The notes below the pieces were generated by a model. That model worked only from the letters and a program-made list of their open reading frames with translations, was not told the origin of the DNA and ran no database searches. A program made the translations under genes and the position numbers. Source: Micromonospora vinacea (GTDB lineage Bacteria > Actinomycetota > Actinomycetes > Mycobacteriales > Micromonosporaceae). From it: a DNA stretch of 64,000 nucleotides. Positions 28,243 through 36,846 of the stretch are shown here, in pieces; position 1 is the stretch's first letter, and every line of letters begins with the position of its first letter. The DNA lies in the NCBI RefSeq assembly GCF_015751785.1, contig NZ_JADOTY010000001.1:1984001-2048000 (forward strand), given 5' to 3'.

Positions 28243-28270
28243 GACCGCGTACCCCTGGGATCTTTTCATC

Positions 28271-28302
28271 GACGGCGGCGGCCCTCAGGGGCCGCCGCCG
28301 TC
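28271..28302 (+). terminator. Strong hairpin terminator after the EtfD-like gene
   Basis: Perfect 14-nt arms (28271-28284 and 28289-28302) with a TCAG loop lie 29 nt after the stop codon. The hairpin ends only 17 nt before the ribosome-binding site of the next gene, so it may also limit its expression. Confidence 0.85.
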
Positions 28303-28331
28303 GTGCAAGAATCTCGCCGAGGTGAGGCGAC

Positions 28332-29672
28332 ATCGACGGCCTACTCTTGACGACGCTGTTGCCCCTGGTCGGCTTCGTAGCCCTGACCGCGGGCAACGCG
28401 TTCTTCGTCGCGGCCGAGTTCGCCCTGGTCACTGTCGACCGGGCGGAGATCGACCGGCGGGCCGCCGCGGGCGACCAGGCCGCCCTGACGGTACGCACCG
28501 CGTTGCGCGAACTCTCCTTCCAGCTCTCCGGCGCACAGCTCGGCATCACCATCACCGCGCTGCTCACCGGCTACCTGGCCGAGCCGGCCCTGGCTCGTCT
28601 CTTCACCCCGCTGTTGCGCCCGCTGGCCGGAGACAGCACCGAGCGGGTCACCCCGTTCCTGGCGTTGGCGCTGGCCACGCTGATATCCATGCTCTTCGGC
28701 GAGTTGGTGCCGAAGAACGCTGCGCTGGCCCGGCCCATGCCGGCGGCGCTGGCCACGGCCGGCCCGATGCACACCTTCTCCCGGACGTTCGGCTGGGTGA
28801 TCCGAGGGTTGAACGGCTCGGCGAACCGACTGGTCCGGGCGCTCGGCGTGGAGCCGCAGGAGGAGTTGGCCAGCGCCCGCTCGCCGGAGGAGCTGGGACT
28901 GCTGGCGGGCATCTCGGCGCGGGCCGGCGCGCTGCCCACTGACACCGCGATGCTGCTGCGTCGCACCATCCGCTTCGGTGACAAGCGGGCAGCGGAGGCG
29001 ATGACCCCCAGGGTGGACGTGGTAGCGCTGCGCGCCACGGCCACGGTGGCCGAGCTGCTGGAGGAGTCGCGGCGGACCGGGCGGACCCGCTTCCCCGTGT
29101 ACGAGGAGACCCTGGACCTGGTGACCGGGGTTGCCGCGGTGCCCGACGCGTTGGGGGTGCCGCTGGCCGGCCGGGCGTCGACGACTGTCGGCTCGGTGGC
29201 CCGCGAACCGGTGTACGTGCCGGAGAGCCTGAACCTGGACGGTGTCCTGGCCGCGCTGAAGGCGGCCGGGGCCGACCTGGCCATCGTGGTCGACGAGTAC
29301 GGCGGCACGGACGGCGTGGTGACCGTCGAGGACCTCGTCGAGGAGTTGGTCGGCGAGATCGCCGACGAGTTCGATCCGGCGAGCGTCGACGACCACGGGT
29401 CGGCCGAGCTGACAGTGCCGGGCGGTGAGCGCACCGTCCTGGTCGACGGGGTGCTCCGCTCCGACGAGTTGGCCGAGCAGACCGGCTTCCGGCTGCCCGA
29501 GGGGCCGTACGAGACGTTGGCCGGGTTCCTGATGGCGCAGCTCGGGCACATCCCGCTCGCCGGCGAGACGGTCGAGACGGACGGCTGGGAGTTCACAGTG
29601 GTTGAGGTGGAGCGGCACCGGATCGAGCAGGTCCGGGTGCTGCGCCCGGCGGATCCGGACGACGATGACTGA
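28332..29672 (+). CDS. CNNM/CorC-type membrane protein with CBS domains (first of pair)
   Basis: The product of about 446 residues has a DUF21 membrane domain (about 1-195), two CBS motifs (about 215-335, RFPVYEETLDLVTG and AIVVDEYGGTDGVVT) and a CorC/HlyC C-terminal domain (about 355-440). Relatives move or sense Mg2+ or other divalent cations. The start is unusual: an in-frame stop at 28323 excludes anything upstream, the GAGGTGA site at 28319-28325 fits an ATC at 28332, and the first standard codon is a TTG at 28347, too far away. The stop overlaps the next gene by 8 bp. Confidence 0.88.
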   Translation: MDGLLLTTLLPLVGFVALTAGNAFFVAAEFALVTVDRAEIDRRAAAGDQAALTVRTALRELSFQLSGAQLGITITALLTGYLAEPALARLFTPLLRPLAGDSTERVTPFLALALATLISMLFGELVPKNAALARPMPAALATAGPMHTFSRTFGWVIRGLNGSANRLVRALGVEPQEELASARSPEELGLLAGISARAGALPTDTAMLLRRTIRFGDKRAAEAMTPRVDVVALRATATVAELLEESRRTGRTRFPVYEETLDLVTGVAAVPDALGVPLAGRASTTVGSVAREPVYVPESLNLDGVLAALKAAGADLAIVVDEYGGTDGVVTVEDLVEELVGEIADEFDPASVDDHGSAELTVPGGERTVLVDGVLRSDELAEQTGFRLPEGPYETLAGFLMAQLGHIPLAGETVETDGWEFTVVEVERHRIEQVRVLRPADPDDDD

Positions 29673-30666
29673 GCTGCTGGTGACAGTGGTGCTGCTGCTC
29701 GGCAACGGGTTCTTCGTGGGCAGCGAGTTCGCGCTCATCGCGTCCCGCCGGACGGTGATCGAGCCGCTGGCCGCCGGGTCGAAACGCGCCCGCTGGGCGT
29801 TGTCGGCGATGAACCAGATCCCGCTGATGATCGCCGGTGCGCAGCTCGGCATCACTGTCTGCTCGTTGGGTCTGGGCGCGATCGCCGAACCGGCGCTGGC
29901 TCACCTGCTGGAGCCGCCGTTCCACGCGGTGGGTCTGCCAGAGCGGGCGGTGCACCCGGTGGCGTTCGTGCTGGCGCTGGGCGTGGTGGTCTTCCTGCAC
30001 ACGGTCGTCGGTGAAATGGTGCCGAAGAACATCACGCTGGCCGGACCGGAGGTCTCCGCGCTCTGGCTCGGCCCGGCGATGCTGGCGTTCTGTGTGGCCA
30101 CCAAACCGTTGTTGCTCGCGATGAAATGGGCGGCCCGACGGGTGCTCGCGTTCTGGCGGATCGAGGCGTCCGAGTCGGTGAAGACGGTGTTCACCGCCGA
30201 GGAGTTGGCCGGGCTGGTCTCCCAGGCGCGGACCGAGGGACTGCTCGACGCGGAGCAGCACGCGCGGATCACGGGCGCGCTGGCCCTGCACGCGCGGACG
30301 GCGGCGGACGCGCTGCAACCGTGGTCGACGGTGGTGACGGTGGCCGAGGACGTCTCACCGGCGTCACTGGAGGTGCTGGCGACCCGGACCGGCCGGTCCC
30401 GGTTCCCGGTGGTGCAGCGGTCCACCCGTCGGGTGCTCGGCTTCGTGCACGTCAAGGACGTGCTCGGGTATGCGGGGCAGGGCCGTCGGTCCCCGGTGCC
30501 GGCCGACGTCTACCGTCCGCTGGCGGTGGTGCCGCCGGAGCGTACGCTGGCCGATCTGTTGCTGGCCATGCGTCGCGAACGGCGGCACATGGTGCTGGTC
30601 AGCGACGGGCGTCGGCCTCTCGGTGTGGTCACTCTTGACGATGTATTGACCGCAATCGTTGGGTGA
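29665..30666 (+). CDS. CNNM/CorC-type membrane protein with CBS domains (second of pair)
   Basis: The 333-residue paralogue starts at ATG 29665 inside the end of its neighbour. It has a DUF21 membrane domain (ELLVTVVLLLGNGFFVGSEF onward, to about 190) and a CBS pair (about 200-333, SRFPVVQRSTRRVLGFVHV and HMVLVSDGRRPLGVVTLDDV). It lacks the CorC/HlyC tail of the first protein. Paired long and short CNNM proteins are common in actinobacteria and probably form a heteromeric transporter. Confidence 0.9.
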   Translation: MTELLVTVVLLLGNGFFVGSEFALIASRRTVIEPLAAGSKRARWALSAMNQIPLMIAGAQLGITVCSLGLGAIAEPALAHLLEPPFHAVGLPERAVHPVAFVLALGVVVFLHTVVGEMVPKNITLAGPEVSALWLGPAMLAFCVATKPLLLAMKWAARRVLAFWRIEASESVKTVFTAEELAGLVSQARTEGLLDAEQHARITGALALHARTAADALQPWSTVVTVAEDVSPASLEVLATRTGRSRFPVVQRSTRRVLGFVHVKDVLGYAGQGRRSPVPADVYRPLAVVPPERTLADLLLAMRRERRHMVLVSDGRRPLGVVTLDDVLTAIVG

Positions 30667-30684
30667 TGGACCAATACCCTTGGT

Positions 30685-30700
30685 GTGCAAGCTGTTGCAC
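30685..30700. promoter_or_regulatory. Perfect palindrome GTGCAA-GCTG-TTGCAC before the first NlpC/P60 gene
   Basis: The 6-nt arms are perfect with a 4-nt spacer. It ends 25 bp upstream of the -35 box at 30726. The position suits an activator or repressor site. Confidence 0.4.
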
Positions 30701-30725
30701 GACAGTGATGGTTACCGCGCTCGCC

Positions 30726-30754
30726 TTGATTACCGCCCCGAGCTTCCCTAATGT
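30726..30754 (+). promoter_or_regulatory. Sigma-70-type promoter of the first NlpC/P60 gene
   Basis: TTGATT (30726-30731) and TAATGT (30749-30754) are separated by 17 bp. The predicted leader is about 80 nt before the GTG start at 30840. Confidence 0.6.
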
Positions 30755-30839
30755 GGGGCACCGACCGCTGTGGGTCGTCTGCCTCGGCCCTTCCCTCACG
30801 CGAGGCGCCCGGCGGTCGGTTGCAAAGGAGTCGGTGCCG

Positions 30840-31847
30840 GTGGCAACCATGCCCCCTCATCGTCACGACCTGAACGCGTCTGCTCGCTCTGGTGGTCTGC
30901 GTCGCGCCGCGCACCGGGTGCTGGTCCTGGTCGCCGCTGCGGCGGTCGGTGCCGGTCTTCTGGCCGCGCCGGCACACGCCGCGCCCTCGGTCGACGAGAT
31001 CGAGGCGCAGATCGACAAGAAGTGGGAGCAGTTGGAGCCCACCATCGAGCAGTACAACAAGGTCCGGGCGCAGCTGAAGGTCAACCGACAGAAGTCGGCG
31101 AACCTGCAGAAGAAGATCGAGCCGCTGGCGCTGCAGAGCGAGCTGGCGCTCAACCGGGTGGGCGACCTCGCCTCCCGCTACTACATCTCCGGCCCGTCGC
31201 ACGACATCGGCGCGCTGCTGGTCAGTGCCAAGCCGGACACGCTCACCGAGCAGCTCACCATCCTCGACCGGCTCGCTTCGCAGGAGCGCAAGGAGGTCGA
31301 GGGTGTGCTGGCAGTGCGGGCCAAGTACGACGGCGAGAAGCAGAAGCTGGACGCGCTGATCGTCACCCAGACCAAGCAGCAGAACGACCTGGCGGCGAAG
31401 AAGAAGCAGATCGACGGCGAGATCAAGAAGCTCGAGGCGTCGATGCCGAAGACCACCGTGGTGACCGCGGCCTGCCCGACCATCAATGGAGTGGTCAGCG
31501 CGGCGGCCCGCACCGCGATCAAGACCGCCTGCGGCAAGGTCGGCAAGCCGTACGTCTGGGGTGCCACCGGCCCGAACTCGTTCGACTGCTCGGGGCTGAC
31601 CCAGTACGCCTACAAGGCGGCCGGGATCTACCTCACCCACCACACCGGTGACCAGTGGAACGAGGGCAAGGCCATCTCGCGGGGCGATGCCCGCCCCGGT
31701 GACCTGGTCTTCTTCTTCTCCGGCCTGAGTCATGTCGGGCTGTATCTGGGCAACAACCAGATGGTGCACGCGCCACGTGCCGGCAAGCCGGTGCAGGTGT
31801 CCAGCATCAACACCATGCCTGTCGCCGGGTTCCGTAGACCCGGCTGA
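30840..31847 (+). CDS. Secreted NlpC/P60 peptidoglycan endopeptidase with coiled coil (RipA-like)
   Basis: The GTG at 30840 lies 9 nt after AAAGGAG. The 335-residue protein has a long signal peptide (cut near AHA-APS, about 48), a coiled-coil region (about 50-205, EIEAQIDKKWEQLEPTIEQY onward) and an NlpC/P60 domain (about 220-335). Its catalytic residues are Cys250 (FDCSG), His298 (SHVG) and His310. It would cut the peptide stems of peptidoglycan during growth or cell separation. A paralogue lies at 34270. The frame continues upstream to 30663, but that part is promoter. Confidence 0.94.
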   Translation: MATMPPHRHDLNASARSGGLRRAAHRVLVLVAAAAVGAGLLAAPAHAAPSVDEIEAQIDKKWEQLEPTIEQYNKVRAQLKVNRQKSANLQKKIEPLALQSELALNRVGDLASRYYISGPSHDIGALLVSAKPDTLTEQLTILDRLASQERKEVEGVLAVRAKYDGEKQKLDALIVTQTKQQNDLAAKKKQIDGEIKKLEASMPKTTVVTAACPTINGVVSAAARTAIKTACGKVGKPYVWGATGPNSFDCSGLTQYAYKAAGIYLTHHTGDQWNEGKAISRGDARPGDLVFFFSGLSHVGLYLGNNQMVHAPRAGKPVQVSSINTMPVAGFRRPG

Positions 31848-31862
31848 TCCACCTCGCGCGAC

Positions 31863-31897
31863 ACGACGGCCCCCGGTCACCGACCGGGGGCCGTCGT
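31863..31897. terminator. Bidirectional hairpin terminator
   Basis: Perfect 16-nt arms (31863-31878 and 31882-31897, core GGCCCCCGGTC) with a 3-nt loop lie between the convergent NlpC/P60 and amidase genes. Confidence 0.88.
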
Positions 31898-31902
31898 GGT
31901 TG

Positions 31903-33885
31903 TCAGCGGGGCGCGCCCACCGGGGACGGCAACAGCTGCACGTCGGCGAGGTCGACGTACATGATCCGGTGGCCGAACTGGATCTGCGCGTAACGGTTCT
32001 TGCCGCGGATCACCATCCAGTCGCCGGGTGACGAGCCGTCGAACGTGCTGGCCCGGTAGTACTCGCCGGCCAGTACCGCGCCGACGGCGTACCGCTGCCC
32101 GGCGGCCAGGGTGTACTGAAGCGGCGAGATCGTCTGGTAGGGCACCCCGTCCGGGTACGCCGCCTGTTCCGGGTAGGCCCGTCCGTAGACCGGAATGGTG
32201 GTTCGGCCGGGCTTCGGCGTGGCCACCACGCCGACGGTCCAGCTGGCGGTCGGCGCGGACGCCGGGTTGTGGAACCAGGCCCGCTGCCCGAGGTACCAGA
32301 TCGCCGTCCAGTCGCCCTGCCGCCCGGCCAGCGCGTACGTCTGCCCGGCGGATGCCCGGGCCCCGTGGTCGGACACGGACATCGTGTTCGGTGTGCCGTC
32401 CGGGCGGAGCGCGATGTCGTTGACCAGCGGCGCGTCCGCGGACGGTGCGCTGCGCAACACCACCGCCGAGGAGCCGCGCGGTGCGCAGGGGACGCCCGCG
32501 GTGACGCATCCGACGAACGCCGGCTGGTTGGTGGCGTAGTCCGGGTCGATCCGGACCAGCCCGGTGGCCGGGGTGCCGGTGTCCAGTCGAGGCGCGTGCA
32601 GCAGGTCGAAGTAGTGCGTCCAGTCCCAGTACGGGCCCGGATCCCAGTGCATTCCCCGCACTGTCGAGGCGATGGTGCCGGGCACGTTGTCGTGGCCGAT
32701 GATGTGCTGGCGGTCCAGTGGGATGCCCAGCCGCAGCGCCAGGTGCCGGACCAGCTTCGCCGAGGTCCGGTACATCGCCTCGGTGTACCAGGTGCCCTGC
32801 GCCGCGAAGCCCTCGTGTTCCAGCCCGATCGACTTCGCGTTGACGTACCAGTTGCCGGCGTGCCAGCCGACGTCCTTGGTCTTCACGTGCTGGGCGATGT
32901 GCCCGTCGACCGAGCGCAGCGAATAGTGCCAGCTCACGTAGGTCGGATCCTGGACGAGTTGCAGGGTCGTCGCCCAACTCGCCTCGGTGTCGTGGATGAC
33001 GATGTACTCGATCTTCTGCCGCGCGGGCCGGTCGGAGAGGTCGTGGTTGCCGTAGTCCCCGTCACCGAACGCCTCGTAGGGTGCCGGGATCCACTCGCAG
33101 GAGATGGTGTGCGGGCACTCCACCCCGTCCGGGCGGGCCAGCCGGCGCAGGCCCAGCCGGTCCAACCAGGAACGTTCGGGCCGTACCGCGCGGGCCGGCA
33201 GGCTGACCCGCTGGCCGTCGTCGGTCACCCGGGACTGGCCCGCGCCGATGGTGGTGAAGACCTCGTCGGCGAAGGCCGCTGCGGCGTCGGCGCTGTCCGC
33301 GCCCGAGTAGCGGGCCACCGCGCCGTACCAGGCCGCCGGGTCGGTGCCGGCGCCGACCGGCGCGCCCAGATCCCTCTGGTACGCGCCCAGCAGCGCGGCC
33401 CCGCCACGGATGTTGAGGCCCACGTCGGTGCGCAGTGCCTCGGGGGCGGCGCCGGTCAGCGCGGCGGCGGCGTCCACGGTCTGCAACGCGGCGGTGGACG
33501 GGGCGGGCGCCTCGACCGGCCGGGGCGCGGGCACCCGGGCGGGCCGGGAGTCGTCACCGCGTGGGTCCTCGGCACCGGCGTCGTGGTGACCGCGCCCGGG
33601 TAGGGCGGCCACGTGCCGGGCGTCGGTCAGGTGCATCGGGCCGTAGCCGCCACTGGTGCTCGGTGTGCCGGCGTTGGTGTCCCAGCGCGACTCCAGGTAG
33701 GAGACGCCGAGCAGCACGACGGCCGGCACGCCGTACTCGCTGGCCGCGGTGGCGTACTGCTGCTGGCGGTCGGTGGTGGGCGCGGCGGCGGCCGGGCCGA
33801 CGGAGAGTGGCACAGTGGTCGCGGCGGCGACCACGGTGGCGGCGAGCAGTGCACGCCAGCCGGTCGACAGGGTTGGATGGTGCAT
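31903..33885 (-). CDS. Secreted N-acetylmuramoyl-L-alanine amidase (amidase_2) with N-terminal lysozyme-like segment
   Basis: The ATG at 33885 follows AGGGGG by 8 nt; the frame is open further upstream but lacks a site. The 660-residue protein has a signal peptide (about 1-36) and an early segment typical of transglycosylase-like repeats (YGVPAVVLLGVSYLESRW then GGYGPMHLTD). After a Pro/Ala linker comes the amidase_2 domain (about 280-450), with zinc-ligand-type histidines in VIHDTEA and IIGHDNVPG. The C-terminal 200 residues are beta-rich, possibly SH3-like wall-binding. It would cleave the amide between muramic acid and the stem peptide. Confidence 0.9.
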   Translation of the reverse strand: MHHPTLSTGWRALLAATVVAAATTVPLSVGPAAAAPTTDRQQQYATAASEYGVPAVVLLGVSYLESRWDTNAGTPSTSGGYGPMHLTDARHVAALPGRGHHDAGAEDPRGDDSRPARVPAPRPVEAPAPSTAALQTVDAAAALTGAAPEALRTDVGLNIRGGAALLGAYQRDLGAPVGAGTDPAAWYGAVARYSGADSADAAAAFADEVFTTIGAGQSRVTDDGQRVSLPARAVRPERSWLDRLGLRRLARPDGVECPHTISCEWIPAPYEAFGDGDYGNHDLSDRPARQKIEYIVIHDTEASWATTLQLVQDPTYVSWHYSLRSVDGHIAQHVKTKDVGWHAGNWYVNAKSIGLEHEGFAAQGTWYTEAMYRTSAKLVRHLALRLGIPLDRQHIIGHDNVPGTIASTVRGMHWDPGPYWDWTHYFDLLHAPRLDTGTPATGLVRIDPDYATNQPAFVGCVTAGVPCAPRGSSAVVLRSAPSADAPLVNDIALRPDGTPNTMSVSDHGARASAGQTYALAGRQGDWTAIWYLGQRAWFHNPASAPTASWTVGVVATPKPGRTTIPVYGRAYPEQAAYPDGVPYQTISPLQYTLAAGQRYAVGAVLAGEYYRASTFDGSSPGDWMVIRGKNRYAQIQFGHRIMYVDLADVQLLPSPVGAPR

Positions 33886-34043
33886 CGAACCCCCTAGATT
33901 CTCGCGGAGTGAGGTCAGGTCACCATCGCGCCGTCCGGGAGGTTGCGTCAATACCTTTCCATCTATCGAAGCCTGCGGAAAGAATTCTTCACACACGGTC
34001 GGTGACCTCGTCCAATCGGTACGGAGTGTCACGGCCGCACGGG

Positions 34044-34073
34044 TTGCGGATCGGTAACGAGCGTCTCTACTCT
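34044..34073 (+). promoter_or_regulatory. Candidate promoter of the riboswitch-controlled NlpC/P60 gene
   Basis: TTGCGG (34044-34049) and TACTCT (34068-34073) are spaced by 18 bp, upstream of the riboswitch aptamer. The rest of the 243 bp before the aptamer (33886-34128) shows nothing else clear, apart from the amidase start region. Confidence 0.45.
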
Positions 34074-34128
34074 GGTCATTTGTCGGCCCGACAGCAGCTC
34101 CGCCCAGCCCGGGCGGTAACGGACCGAC

Positions 34129-34244
34129 ACCGCCGAGTCGTTTCCGAGCGAACCGGGGACCCAGGTCCCTCGGGGTGAATCCGCAACCACTGCGGTAGGG
34201 CGCCGACTTCCCGCCCGAACCCGTCAGCTAACCCGGTAGGCGGT
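34129..34244 (+). ncRNA. c-di-AMP riboswitch (ydaO-yuaA type)
   Basis: The stretch shows the actinobacterial ydaO consensus: ACCGCC closing stem (34129-34134 with GGCGGT 34239-34244), CGAACCGGGGACC and the paired GGTCCC with CGGGGTGAATCCG, then GGTAGGGCG, CCCGAACCCGTCAGCTAACC and the end GGTAGGCGG. It lies 26 nt before the GTG of an NlpC/P60 gene, its usual target. In actinobacteria this RNA turns off wall-hydrolase genes when c-di-AMP is high. Confidence 0.93.
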
Positions 34245-34269
34245 CAGGAAGAAGGAGTACGGAACCCCG

Positions 34270-35310
34270 GTGGCACTCCATGCCCCGCGGCCGTCGTCCG
34301 AGCGGTCGGCATCAGCCGGCCCGCCGTCGATCGTGCCGCGCCCACGCTGGTCCCGCTTCACTACCGCACTCGCCGCGCTGGCCGGCGTCGCCGTCGTTCT
34401 GACCGGCAGTGCCACGGCGGCCCACGCTGACCCGTCCGTCGCCGAGATCGAGCGCCAGATCGACGCCGACTGGAACAAGCTCGAACCGATCATCGAACGG
34501 CACAACGCCACCCGCACCGACCTCGCCGCGAAGCGCAAGCAGGCCGACGCGCTGGCCGCCCGGATCACCCCGCTGGAGCGCCAGGTCGACGCCGCGATGG
34601 ACAAGGTCAGCGCGCTGGCCGTACGCGCCTACAAGGGCGAGAACGTCTCGACAGTCAACGCGGTGCTGGGCAGCCGGTCGCCGAGCGAGGTGGTCGGCCA
34701 GCTCGAAATGCTCGACCGCTTCGCGCACAACCAGCAGAAGGACGTACGCCAGGTGGCCGACCTGCGCGACCAGCTGGCCGCGCAGAAGGCGCCGCTGGAC
34801 GAGATGGTGGCCCAGCTGACCCGCACCGAGGCCCAGCTGGCGGCGAAGAAGAAGCAGATCAACGAAGAGATCGACCGCCTGCAGAAGCTACGCCTCAAGG
34901 TGTACGGCAACGGCGGCGGCGGTCCTTTGCGCCCGGCGCCCTGCCCGGGTAGCTACCCCGGCGGCGCCGCGGGCACCGCTGTCAAGTTCGCCTGCGCGCA
35001 GATCGGCAAGCCCTACGTCTGGGGTGCCGAGGGTCCGAACTCGTACGACTGCTCCGGGCTGATGCTGGCCGCCTGGGCGAAGGCCGGCGTGTCGCTGCCG
35101 CACAACGCCGCCGCGCAGAGCCGCGTGACCAAGAACGTCAGCAGGGGCGACCTGCGTCCCGGCGACCTGGTCTTCTACTACAGCGACATCCACCACGTCG
35201 GCATGTACGTCGGCGGCGGCTGGGTGGTGCACGCCTCGCAGGCCGGTCAACCGGTCAAGATGAAGAAGGTCGACGACGGCCCGATCCACAGCTACGGCCG
35301 CCCAGGCTGA
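34270..35310 (+). CDS. Secreted NlpC/P60 peptidoglycan endopeptidase under c-di-AMP control
   Basis: The 346-residue protein has a signal peptide (about 1-55, cut near AHA-DPS), a coiled-coil segment (about 56-212) and an NlpC/P60 domain (about 230-346) with Cys261 (YDCSG), His309 (HHVG) and His321. It is a close paralogue of the protein at 30840. The GTG at 34270 follows GAAGGAG by 13 nt, a slightly long gap that could fold with the riboswitch. Control by c-di-AMP links its level to turgor or wall stress; the paralogue lacks a riboswitch. Confidence 0.94.
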   Translation: MALHAPRPSSERSASAGPPSIVPRPRWSRFTTALAALAGVAVVLTGSATAAHADPSVAEIERQIDADWNKLEPIIERHNATRTDLAAKRKQADALAARITPLERQVDAAMDKVSALAVRAYKGENVSTVNAVLGSRSPSEVVGQLEMLDRFAHNQQKDVRQVADLRDQLAAQKAPLDEMVAQLTRTEAQLAAKKKQINEEIDRLQKLRLKVYGNGGGGPLRPAPCPGSYPGGAAGTAVKFACAQIGKPYVWGAEGPNSYDCSGLMLAAWAKAGVSLPHNAAAQSRVTKNVSRGDLRPGDLVFYYSDIHHVGMYVGGGWVVHASQAGQPVKMKKVDDGPIHSYGRPG

Positions 35311-35325
35311 CCCCGGGGTGACCAG

Positions 35326-35358
35326 AGGGCCCGTCGCGATCACGTCGCGGCGGGCCCT
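35326..35358. terminator. Bidirectional hairpin terminator
   Basis: 14-nt arms (35326-35339 and 35345-35358, AGGGCCCG/CGGGCCCT ends) with one wobble and a 5-nt loop lie between the NlpC/P60 gene (+) and dcd (-). Confidence 0.8.
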
Positions 35359-35385
35359 CGTCGTTCTGGTTCTAGCAGCGGAGCC

Positions 35386-35964
35386 TCAGCGGGTTGGCCA
35401 GGTGCGCCAGTGCTGCCAGGCGCGGCTGGGCGTCGGCCCCCGCTGGCCCTGGTAGCGCGAGCCGTAGACAACCGAGCCGTACGGGTGCTCGGCCGGCGAG
35501 GAGAGCCGGAAGATGCAGAGCTGCCCGATCTTCATGCCCGGCCAGAGGGTGATCGGCAGGTTCGCCACGTTCGAGAGTTCCAGCGTGACGTGACCGGAGA
35601 AGCCCGGGTCGATGAAACCGGCTGTGGAGTGCGTGAGCAGCCCGAGCCGGCCCAGGGAGCTCTTGCCCTCCAGTCGGCCGGCGAGCTGGTCACCCAGCGA
35701 GATGACCTCCAGCGTCGAGGCGAGCACGAACTCCCCCGGGTGCAGCACGAACGGCTCGCCATCGGGGACCTCGACCACCGACGTCAGGTCGTCCTGCTGC
35801 ATGGCGGGATCGATGTGGGTGTAGAGGTGGTTGTTGAAGACCCGGAACAGCCGGTCGAGTCGGACGTCGATGCTGGACGGTTGCACCAGGGTGGGCTCGA
35901 ACGGCTCCAGGCCCAGCGTGCCGGCCTTGATCTCGGAGACCAGGTCGCGGTCGGAGAGCAGCAT
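35386..35964 (-). CDS. dcd: dCTP deaminase (Dcd), possibly dUMP-forming
   Basis: The 192-residue protein starts at ATG 35964 ([15 protein letters not shown]) and has the Dcd hallmarks [44 protein letters not shown] and a C-terminal YQGQRGPT loop. It deaminates dCTP, supplying dUTP or dUMP for thymidylate. Actinobacterial members, including that of M. tuberculosis, are bifunctional and form dUMP directly, which is likely here. The frame continues upstream through the divergent PNPOx gene and that part is not coding. Confidence 0.97.
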   Translation of the reverse strand: MLLSDRDLVSEIKAGTLGLEPFEPTLVQPSSIDVRLDRLFRVFNNHLYTHIDPAMQQDDLTSVVEVPDGEPFVLHPGEFVLASTLEVISLGDQLAGRLEGKSSLGRLGLLTHSTAGFIDPGFSGHVTLELSNVANLPITLWPGMKIGQLCIFRLSSPAEHPYGSVVYGSRYQGQRGPTPSRAWQHWRTWPTR

Positions 35965-36063
35965 CGGACCACCATAGCCGCGCCGGCGGAAGTGGCCGGA
36001 TTCGGTGCCGGTGACCAGCGAGTCGAGGTCGCTGCTCGTACATTTGTTCGATAGAATGCCCAC

Positions 36064-36624
36064 ATGGCTTCCTGGTCCGAATTCGCCGCCGACGAGCCCC
36101 GACTCGCCGACGGGATCCGCGTTCTCCTCCAGCAATACGGGCCGGGCTTCGGCTATCTGGCCACGGTCCGTGCCGACGGCGGGCCCCGCGTCCATCCGGT
36201 CTCCCCGGTCATCACCGCCGAGGGGCTGTTCTGCTTCATCATCGACTCGCCCAAGCGCCGCGACCTCGAACGTGACGGCCGTTACGCGCTGCACTCGTTC
36301 CCCGCGGAGGAGAGCGACGACGAGGCGTACGTGGCGGGGCGCGCCCGTCCGGTGACCGATCCGGTCCGGGTGGCGCTCCTGGCGCAGAGCGCCCGGGCCG
36401 AGCCGCAGGTCGACTGGCGGCTCTTCGAGTTCACCGTCGACGTGGCGATGCTCACCCGCCGTGAGCAGCACATCGCGGGCATTCCGGGCCTCCCGCCGGG
36501 CCGGCCGGCCGTTCGGGTCTGGCTCGACCCAAACGCCCCGGCGGCGGTCGCCGCCCCACTGACCGTCCCGCAGACCCGCCCGACCCGCCTCAGCCGTGAC
36601 GTCCAGTGCACCGCCGCCGCCTGA
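36064..36624 (+). CDS. Pyridoxamine 5'-phosphate oxidase-fold protein
   Basis: The 186-residue protein shows the split-barrel flavin-binding pattern: [20 protein letters not shown] near residue 36, [21 protein letters not shown] (about 58-78) and a C-terminal Pro/Thr tail. Such proteins bind FMN, F420 or haem; the cofactor cannot be chosen from sequence. It is divergent from dcd across 99 bp. Confidence 0.85.
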   Translation: MASWSEFAADEPRLADGIRVLLQQYGPGFGYLATVRADGGPRVHPVSPVITAEGLFCFIIDSPKRRDLERDGRYALHSFPAEESDDEAYVAGRARPVTDPVRVALLAQSARAEPQVDWRLFEFTVDVAMLTRREQHIAGIPGLPPGRPAVRVWLDPNAPAAVAAPLTVPQTRPTRLSRDVQCTAAA

Positions 36625-36646
36625 CCGTGACCGGAAGACCGCCGGC

Positions 36647-36672
36647 GCCGGCTCCGTCGCATCGGAGCCGGC
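36647..36672 (+). terminator. Hairpin terminator after the PNPOx-fold gene
   Basis: Perfect 10-nt arms GCCGGCTCCG/CGGAGCCGGC (36647-36656 and 36663-36672) with a 6-nt loop. Confidence 0.75.
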
Positions 36673-36686
36673 ACCCGCGGTGATCA

Positions 36687-36751
36687 ACTCGGTTTCAGGG
36701 ATATCGCGGGGTTCTAGCGCTTCGGACGCCCCGACTTCCAGGAAACCGAGT
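36687..36751. repeat. Inverted repeat, candidate structured RNA or element remnant
   Basis: ACTCGGTTTC (36687-36696) pairs with GAAACCGAGT (36742-36751) across a 45-nt loop that itself contains GGGG/CCCC pairing. It lies in the gene-free stretch before tRNA-Gly. No coding potential was seen there. Confidence 0.35.
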
Positions 36752-36846
36752 GGATCAACCCCGGATGGAGGGGTACGCGGACACCTGCGGCCGGCGGGGG
36801 TACCTGGGTGCAGAGGCTCGACGACTCGGGTACAGTGGTGCCGCTT

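Noticed and set aside
25870..28269. A 799-codon minus-strand open frame opposite the EtfD-like gene
   Set aside because: Shadow of the Fe-S oxidoreductase, with His/Arg/Gln-rich low-complexity translation.
30663..30839. Upstream extension of the first NlpC/P60 gene, starting inside the CNNM gene
   Set aside because: The stretch holds a promoter and a palindrome, and its translation is not a signal peptide.
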